Positions 8,670 to 14,641 of a stretch of 14,641 nucleotides of DNA are shown piece by piece. This DNA is from Pyropia haitanensis. Lineage: Eukaryota > Rhodophyta > Bangiophyceae > Bangiales > Bangiaceae. The stretch is taken from positions 1 to 14,641 of the forward strand of contig SDUX01000182.1 in the NCBI GenBank assembly GCA_008729055.1. The letters are read 5' to 3'. Position numbers and translations under genes: made by a program. Each line of letters starts with the position of its first letter. The first letter of the stretch is position 1. The notes below the pieces were generated by a model. That model saw only the letters and a list, made by a program, of their open reading frames with translations. It was not told the origin of the DNA and made no database searches.

Positions 8670-9352
8670 ACGCCGCCGCCGCCGCGCCGCCGCCGCCGAT
8701 GCCGCCGCCGCCGTCGCCGCCGCCGCCCTTGTCGCCGCCGCCGCCCTTGCCGCCGCCGCCGCCGCCGATGCCGCCGCCGCCGCCGCCGCCGCCGTCGTCG
8801 CCGCCGCTGCCGTCGCCGCCGCCGCCGCCGCATCGCCTCCCCCGTCAGCTCCCCCTCGCTCTCGCACCCTCCACTCACGCCGCCCTCACCCTCGCCCTCA
8901 CACCCCCCTGCACTCTGTCGCCCTCCCCCCCGAAAAAAAAAAAAAACAACAACACAAAAACACCAACGGCAGAAACAGCAATGGCAGTAGTGGCGGTCGT
9001 AGGTAAAGCAGCGGCAGAGTGAGTGACGACAGCAGGTGGCGGTGGCGGCAGACGCGGCAGAGGGTTGGGGTGGGCCCTCCCCCCACCCCCCCCCTCCCAG
9101 AACGCGACGGGGCATCCCCCCGAAGTGCCCCGCCACGTCTGTTGCCGCCCCCACCACACCGCCACCACCCCACCGTCACCACACCCCGCCACCGCCAGCC
9201 CACCACCGCCACGCCGCCACCACCCCCCCCGCCAGCACACCACCCGACAATCACCCTCCCGCCACACCCCCCCCCCCCAACAAACTCACCACGCCAGCAA
9301 TGGGGGCGGGCGGAGCACCCCACCGGCTGCCCCACCCGCCCCGCACTTGTCA

Positions 9353-9388
<36 letters not shown>

Positions 9389-10070
9389 ACGCCGCCGCCG
9401 CAGCGCCGCCGCCGCCGATGCCGCCGCCGCCGTCGCCGCCGCCGCCCTTGTCGCCGCCGCCGCCCTTGCCGCCGCCGCCGCCGCCGATGCCGCCGCCGCC
9501 GCCGCCGCCGCCGTCGTCGCCGCCGCTGCCGTCGCCGCCGCCGCCGCCGCATCGCCTCCCCCGTCAGCTCCCCCTCGCTCTCGCACCCTCCACTCACGCC
9601 GCCCTCACCCTCGCCCTCACACCCCCCTGCACTCTGTCGCCCTCCCCCCCGAAAAAAAAAAAAAACAACAACACAAAAACACCAACGGCAGAAACAGCAA
9701 TGGCAGTAGTGGCGGTCGTAGGTAAAGCAGCGGCAGAGTGAGTGACGACAGCAGGTGGCGGTGGCGGCAGACGCGGCAGAGGGTTGGGGTGGGCCCTCCC
9801 CCCACCCCCCCCCTCCCAGAACGCGACGGGGCATCCCCCCGAAGTGCCCCGCCACGTCTGTTGCCGCCCCCACCACACCGCCACCACCCCACCGTCACCA
9901 CACCCCGCCACCGCCAGCCCACCACCGCCACGCCGCCACCACCCCCCCGCCAGCACACCACCCGACAATCACCCTCCCGCCACACCCCCCCCCCCCAACA
10001 AACTCACCACGCCAGCAATGGGGGCGGGCGGAGCACCCCCCCGGCTGCCCCACCCGCCCCGCACTTGTCA

Positions 10071-10106
<36 letters not shown>

Positions 10107-10788
10107 ACGCCGCCGCCGCCGCGCCGCCGCCGCCGATGCCGCCGCCGCCGTCGCCGCCGCCGCCCTTGTCGCCGCCGCCGCCCTTGCCGCCGCCGCCGCC
10201 GCCGATGCCGCCGCCGCCGCCGCCGCCGCCGTCGTCGCCGCCGCTGCCGTCGCCGCCGCCGCCGCCGCATCGCCTCCCCCGTCAGCTCCCCCTCGCTCTC
10301 GCACCCTCCACTCACGCCGCCCTCACCCTCGCCCTCACACCCCCCTGCACTCTGTCGCCCTCCCCCCCGAAAAAAAAAAAAAACAACAACACAAAAACAC
10401 CAACGGCAGAAACAGCAATGGCAGTAGTGGCGGTCGTAGGTAAAGCAGCGGCAGAGTGAGTGACGACAGCAGGTGGCGGTGGCGGCAGAAGCGGCAGAGG
10501 GTTGGGGTGGGCCCTCCCCCCACCCCCCCCCTCCCAGAACGCGACGGGGCATCCCCCCGAAGTGCCCCGCCACGTCTGTTGCCGCCCCCACCACACCGCC
10601 ACCACCCCACCGTCACCACACCCCGCCACCGCCAGCCCACCACCGCCACGCCGCCACCACCCCCCCGCCAGCACACCACCCGACAATCACCCTCCCGCCA
10701 CACCCCCCCCCCCCAACAAACTCACCACGCCAGCAATGGGGGCGGGCGGAGCACCCCCCCGGCTGCCCCACCCGCCCCGCACTTGTCA

Positions 10789-10824
<36 letters not shown>

Positions 10825-10915
10825 ACGCCGCCGCCGCCGCGCCGCCGCCGCCGATGCCGCCGCCGCCGTCGCCGCCGCCGCCCTTGTGGCCGCCGCCGCC
10901 CTTGCCGCCGCCGCC
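7253..10915. repeat. Homogenised tandem satellite, 718-720-bp units, about five copies
   Basis: Taking AGGTAAAGCAGCGGCAGAGT as unit start, copies begin at 7561, 8281, 9001, 9720 and 10438, giving periods of 720, 720, 719 and 718 bp; 7253-7560 is the homogenised end of the preceding unit. Each unit contains a CGGCAG-rich start, long C runs, a CCACC-rich segment, a CCG tract of about 200 bp, a CTCGCC-rich segment and an A14-15 tract. Differences are few: C or A at unit offset 53 (A at 8333 and 10490), C-run length (8 or 7), two changes near 9321 and 9402, and a G at 10888. The last unit stops inside its CCG tract. The CCG tract in 7290-7395 is roughly 90 bp shorter than in later units. Frames of about 230 codons recur per unit in all three forward frames, which argues against coding. 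Confidence 0.95.
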
Positions 10916-10964
10916 ACCACCACGCCGCCCCCACAACCCCAAAACCACCACCGCCCGACAAAAA
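10910..10964. repeat. Copy of 7111-7165 at the right edge of the satellite array
   Basis: This 55-bp segment matches 7111-7165 with one difference (A at 10958, C at 7159). It joins the truncated last unit inside a GCCGCC stretch and ends exactly where the retrotransposon LTR begins. At 7111-7165 the same sequence continues uninterrupted into CCAACCACGCAAGCC, so that copy serves as an unoccupied relative of the insertion site. Confidence 0.9.
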
Positions 10965-11100
10965 TGTTGGGAGCCCCTCCCTTTGTGTGCGTCCCCCGTG
11001 TGTGGTTCACTCCCCCGTGTGTTCGGTCGGTCCCCCCCCGACCCCGGGTTCCTCAAAGTTGCTCCACCCTCTCCCCCGCTCCCCTCGGCCCGCCCGGGCT

Positions 11101-11110
11101 CTCTCTTATA
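11101..11110 (-). promoter_or_regulatory. Probable TATA box in the LTR
   Basis: The minus strand reads GTATAAGAGAGAG around 11099-11111, the only good TATA-like sequence in an otherwise GC-rich LTR. It would place U3 at about 11698-11112 and transcription start roughly 25-30 bp downstream, near 11075. No AATAAA is seen downstream on the minus strand. Confidence 0.5.
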
Positions 11111-11214
11111 CTTCCCCGCCTTCGTACACCGGCGACGCTGCCCCCATCTCCGTGGCCTGCGTGCCCCGCGCGCCTCGCACGCCCCGCGCGCCTCGCGCGC
11201 CCCGCGCCTTCCCG

Positions 11215-11350
11215 CACGCCCCCGTGTGCCCCGCGCCTCCGCGCACGCCCCCGCGCGCCCCGCGCCTCCCCGCACGCCCCCGCGTGCCCCGCGCCCCCCC
11301 GCACGCCCCCGCGTGTCCCGCGCCCCCCCGCACGGCCCCACGTGCGGCCC
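11215..11350. repeat. 29-bp tandem repeat inside the LTR
   Basis: CACGCCCCCGCG-type units start at 11215, 11244, 11273, 11302 and 11331, exactly 29 bp apart; the fifth is partial and diverged. A degenerate CGCGCGCCTCGC-type stretch precedes them at 11160-11214. The repeat lies in U3, upstream of the TATA-like box on the coding strand, where copia elements often carry enhancer-like repeats. That role is inference. Confidence 0.85.
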
Positions 11351-11618
11351 TTGCGCGTGCAGCGCCCCTTCTTGCCTTGCGCTTGCGTGGCCCGTTCGTC
11401 CCTCGTGCCCCCGCACGTCCCGGGCGTGCCGCACGTCCCTCCCGGGTCCGGACGGGTCGTCTCCCGGTTCCGCCACCACACGGGTCGCGTCCGGGGCGGC
11501 CACGCGGCTGCTTACGGTCGCGGGCTTCCCGCGACCGCCGCGCCGCTCGCGCCCGTCGTGGCGGTTGCGGCGGGTGTAGCGCCGCGCTCCCACGTCGGTG
11601 GCTCTGGTGGGGGCGTGC

Positions 11619-13690
11619 TCATTGACGAGCCCCCACCGGCCCTCCCGAGGGCGGGCGGCTGCCGCCCCGGGGCGGGTGCGATTGTCCCGGCGCCAACACT
11701 CCCACCCGAGAAGCGGCCTGTGTCAGGTCCACCAGGCCGAGCGCCTCGCGGCACTTGTTGAACGCCTCTGTCGCCAGCGGCTTCGTCAGGCAGTCCGCCG
11801 TCATATCTCTGGTGCCGACCCCAACCACCGTGATGGCCCCGGACTCGACGCACTCGCGCACGAAGTGGTGGGTGACGTCGATGTGCTTCGTGCGGTTGGA
11901 CGTCATGGGGTTGCGCATCAGCGCCAGCGCCCCCTGGCTGTCGCAGTGCATGCGCAGCTCTGCCTCCTCCCCCGTTATCTCTCCGACGAGGTTGCGCAGC
12001 CACAGAGCCTCCCGGGCCGCCATGCCCGCGGCGACGTACTCGGCCTCGGTTGTCGAGGCCGCCACCGTTGCTTGGATCTTGCTTCCCCAAGAGACGGTGG
12101 CCCCGCCCCACAGAAACGCCTGCCCCGTCGTCGACCGCCGCGTATCCTGGTCTCCAGCAAAGTCCGCGTCGCTGTATCCCACGAGGGGTCCCACGTCCCC
12201 ATACTTCAGTGCCCAATCGCGGGTCCCCTGCAGGTACCGCATCACTGCTTTCGCCGCCGCCCAGTGCGCCTGCGTTGGCGCACTGACGTACCGTGACAGC
12301 TTGCCGACTGCAAAGCTGATGTCCGGCCGCGTGCACGTGGCCAGGTACAGGAGGGAGCCCACCACCTCCTGGTACTTGACCGACATTTCGTCGTCCAGTG
12401 GCGTCCCGTCCTTCTGCAGCACGACGCCGACCCCCATCGGCAGCCGCACTGGGTTGCATTCCGCCATCTTGAAACGCTCCAGCACCTTAGTTACGTACTG
12501 CCGCTGCCCCAGCGTCAGCAACCCCGCCCCCTTGTCACGCGTGACATGCATCCCGAGGAAGTATGTCGGTTCCCCGATGTCACGCACCACAAACGCCTCA
12601 GTCAGTGCCCGCTTGCATGCGGTCACGGCGCCCGCCGTGGGCCCGGTGACCAAAAGATCGTCCACGTAGACGAGCACGAATATGGCCATCCCCTCGAAGG
12701 TCCCCGTGACAGGCACGGATCCGCCGCAGTGGCCCGCATGCCGGCGTCCACCAAAACGCTGACGAGCTTCAGGTACCAAGCGCGTGACGCCTGCTTCAAG
12801 CCGTATAGGGCCTTGCGCAGCCGGCAGACCTTGCTGCGGTCTCCGCGCTCGTATCCCACGGGCTGGCGGACATACACCTCCTCCTCCACGTCCCCGTTGA
12901 GGAATGCCGTCTCGACGTCCAGCTGGCAGAGCTCCCACCCATTGCGGGCGCATGCCGCCAGCACCACCCGCAGCGTCGTGTGGCGTGCCACGGGGGCCCA
13001 CACCTCGCTGTAATCCACCTTGTAGACTTGCGTGTCGCCGCGCGCAACGTAGCGGCCCTTTATAGCGGCTTACCGCTCCGTCCGCGCCCCGCTTGCGTTC
13101 GCAGAGCATCTGCGTCCCGGTGACCGTTTTGCCCTCCGGCAAGTCCACGAGCACCCACGTGCCATTCTTCCAGAGTGATTCCACCTCCTCTTGCACTGCC
13201 AAGTGGAACTTTGGCCAGTCGGGTTCCTTCTTAGCCTTGTGGATGTTCATTTTTGTCCGGGCTTGGTGAAACCGCCGCGTAGGCCTCCCCCGGCACAGGT
13301 TGGCGTCCGCCCGCTTGGTCTGCTTCGGCCGTGGTCGCAGCGACCGCACCGCGCTTCTCGACGGGGGTTCCGCACCGTCTCCCGCGCTCGATTCTGGGTT
13401 CTCGGGCGCCTGCTCTGCCGGCGTCCCGCTGCCGTCAACCGCTACCGCCTCGTCGCCCGACGAGTGGTCACTCTCCTCTCCGTTCGCAGGGCCCGATTGC
13501 CCTGTGAGCCGGCGCGCTTCCGCCACCGCGTCTGCCACCGGCGCCGGGCTTGGTGACACGGGGCCGCCCGAGGTGCTCGCCCCGGCGCCCGACTGGGTCA
13601 CCGAGTGCTGCCGGACGTCCCGCTCGTTGTCTGGTCCAAGCCCGGCGTCATCAAGGCCGTCTGGCGGTGCCCCTCGGTTGCCCCCCCGGT
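11619..13690 (-). pseudogene. pol: copia pol, reverse transcriptase and RNase H part (frameshifted)
   Basis: The product would copy element RNA into DNA and degrade the RNA strand inside cytoplasmic particles. A frame open from about 13690 to the stop at 11619 begins with a Ser/Pro/acidic linker. The start of the RVT_2 domain follows (EPDW at about 13217, NGTW, LPEG, RYK at 13067-13059). Next to RYK an extra base in a GGG run moves the frame. The core continues in another frame (about 13058-12710), with the first catalytic aspartate in LDVETAFL at 12919 and LYGLKQASRAWY near 12808. A missing base near 12708 restores the original frame for YVDD (12668-12657). The RNase H domain then shows YSDAD (near 12170), STTEAEY, HCDSQ and the TKHIDV region, ending DCLTKPL near 11780. 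The 660-codon frame looks unbroken, but about 350 bases of it are read in the wrong frame. No recognisable start codon is expected, because the frame continues from integrase. Confidence 0.9.
11699..11707 (-). promoter_or_regulatory. Polypurine tract (plus-strand primer)
   Basis: GGGTGGGAG on the minus strand directly abuts the LTR start TGTTGG. Position and composition fit the polypurine tract that primes plus-strand DNA synthesis in LTR retrotransposons. Unusually, the pol frame is open through it. Confidence 0.7.
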
Positions 13691-14641
13691 GGGGGGGGGG
13701 GTACCGTCGTCCCCTTGCCCAATCCTTCTGGGCCGCGCTTGTCCTCCTCGAATCGCACGTCCCGGCACGCGATCATCCGCCCGCCCAGCAGTACCTTGTA
13801 GCCCTTAGTGCCTTCCGCGTAGCCCATAAACGTCCCCAGCTTTGCGCGGTCGCCCATCTTGCGGCGCACCTGGTGGGGCACGTGTGCCCATACGCGGCAA
13901 CCAAACGCCCGCAGGTGGCTCACGTCGGGCTTCTCCCCAAAGAAGAGCTCGTGGGGGTGGCCGCCTCCCCACGTGTCGGCGTGCGGTTGGCGGCGTAAGT
14001 CACAGCCTGGCCTGCCTCCCCCACCACTTGCGGGGTAGGTTGCTGTCCGCCAGCACGGCAATTACGCGTTCTCCCACCGTTCGGTTGTACCGTTCGGCGA
14101 CTCCATTCTGCTCGGGCGTGTACCGGGTCGTTGTCTGGATGGCGATACCCTTGCCCGCCCGCCACTCGTCAAACTTCTTGCCGGTGTATTCCTTGCCCCC
14201 GTCGCGTCGCACCACCTTGGCCTTTCGGCCCAGCTGCGTCCCACCGATTGACGATCTCCATGACCACGTCGCTGGCCTGCCCCTTCGTCTGGATGGGCAC
14301 CACCGCCTTGTACTTGCTCTTGTCGTCGACCAGCACGACCTGGTAGCGGTCGCCCCCTGGTGTCGGGACGGGCATAGGCCCACACACGTCCGTGTGGATG
14401 AGGTCCAGCACCCCCATCGCGACGGAGTCGGACGAGGGGAAAGGGGCCCGCGTCATCTTCCCCCGGATGCATGGCCCGCAGGCCGCCGCGGTCAGCTTCC
14501 GTAGCTCGGTGGGGGAGACGGGCATTCCTGTCACAGCCGCCGGCACTTGCGCAAGCGTGCCTCCGCCCGTGTGGCCGAATCGCTGGTGCCAGGTGTGCGC
14601 CGGGACGGCTGACGTCGCCATTCCTGCCCCGTCCTGAGCCT
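13651..14641 (-). pseudogene. pol: copia pol, integrase part (frameshifted, 5' end outside window)
   Basis: Integrase inserts the cDNA into host chromosomes. From the right edge, the GAG-pre-integrase/HHCC zinc motif is visible: HQRFGH gives H-x4-H, followed by CGPC (C-x2-C) about 30 residues later. The rve core follows: first Asp in HTDVCGP (near 14390), second Asp in RRDGGKEY (14203), Glu in NGVAER (14095). Exactly 35 residues separate the second Asp and the Glu, the DD35E signature. The C-terminal part includes HELFFGEKPDVSHLRAFGC and the GYKVL segment (13953-13738). Reading it needs four single-base frame changes: near 14242 (one extra base in GGTGGGA), 14018-14022 (one G short), 13953-13957 (one C short) and the 11-base run at 13691-13701 (one extra). 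No nonsense codon interrupts the correct frames. All catalytic residues are present. Confidence 0.9.

Larger units (their letters stand above)
10965..11698 (-). repeat. 3' LTR of the copia element (734 bp)
   Basis: The boundaries are set by the short terminal inverted repeat TGTTGG at 10965-10970 and CCAACA at 11693-11698 (TG...CA ends), the jump from satellite sequence at 10964/10965, and a polypyrimidine stretch directly right of 11698 that reads as the polypurine tract on the minus strand. The LTR holds a TATA-like box and a 29-bp tandem repeat. The pol frame runs 80 bases into it before its stop at 11619-11621. The 5' LTR is not in the window, so identity between LTRs cannot be used for dating. 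Confidence 0.85.
10965..14641 (-). mobile_element. Ty1/copia LTR retrotransposon, partial (3' part)
   Basis: Reading on the minus strand from the right edge, the order is integrase, reverse transcriptase, RNase H, polypurine tract and 3' LTR. Integrase before reverse transcriptase is the diagnostic order of Ty1/copia (Pseudoviridae); Ty3/gypsy has the reverse. Gag, protease, primer-binding site and 5' LTR lie beyond 14641. The five bases next to the LTR (AAAAA, 10960-10964) are the likely target-site duplication, whose second copy is outside the window. Pol is broken by single-base shifts. The element sits in satellite-family sequence. Confidence 0.93.

Noticed and set aside
7579..10461. Recurring ~230-codon frames in each 720-bp unit, as if a tandem gene family
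   Set aside because: All three forward frames and the reverse strand are open over the same DNA and give polyproline, polyalanine or polyarginine. C-run length differences between units shift the frames freely, which a real protein would not tolerate.
11598..12669. Plus-strand open frames opposite pol
   Set aside because: Antisense shadows of the conserved RNase H and reverse transcriptase coding sequence.

Overview
The window is eukaryotic, very GC-rich and repeat-dominated. It holds no host gene I can support, no rRNA or tRNA, and nothing bacterial such as operons, Shine-Dalgarno sites or CRISPR. A Ty1/copia LTR retrotransposon, CCG-rich satellites and long poly(T)/poly(A) tracts point to a GC-rich eukaryote. 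An alga (Bangiophyte red alga or GC-rich green alga) is my guess by analogy only.

Layout. 1-1980: 57-60-bp minisatellite, about 32 copies, each carrying a short hairpin; the array runs off the left edge. 1981-2300: short unique stretch with nested perfect hairpins. 2300-4200: CCG/CGG low-complexity DNA around a pocket of ordinary composition (about 2880-3340). 4304-6235: a large imperfect palindrome (foldback-like element). Its arms include a 234-bp block at 98.7% identity (4495-4728 against 5815-6048) set inside much more diverged arms. 6300-6650: G-rich low-complexity DNA. 6660-10915: tandem array of 720-bp units, with one diverged leading copy followed by five nearly identical ones, the last truncated. 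10965-14641: a Ty1/copia retrotransposon on the minus strand, entering from the right edge. It shows its complete 3' LTR (10965-11698), polypurine tract, RNase H, reverse transcriptase and integrase; gag and protease lie outside the window.

How the parts relate. The copia element is inserted in sequence belonging to the satellite family, and an uninterrupted relative of the target is visible at 7111-7165. Its pol reading frame is broken by six single-base shifts, nearly all in or beside G/C runs, with no nonsense codon. The element is therefore either a young dead copy or an intact one damaged by assembly error. Long open frames over the satellites in several frames at once reflect lack of T-containing stop codons and are not genes.
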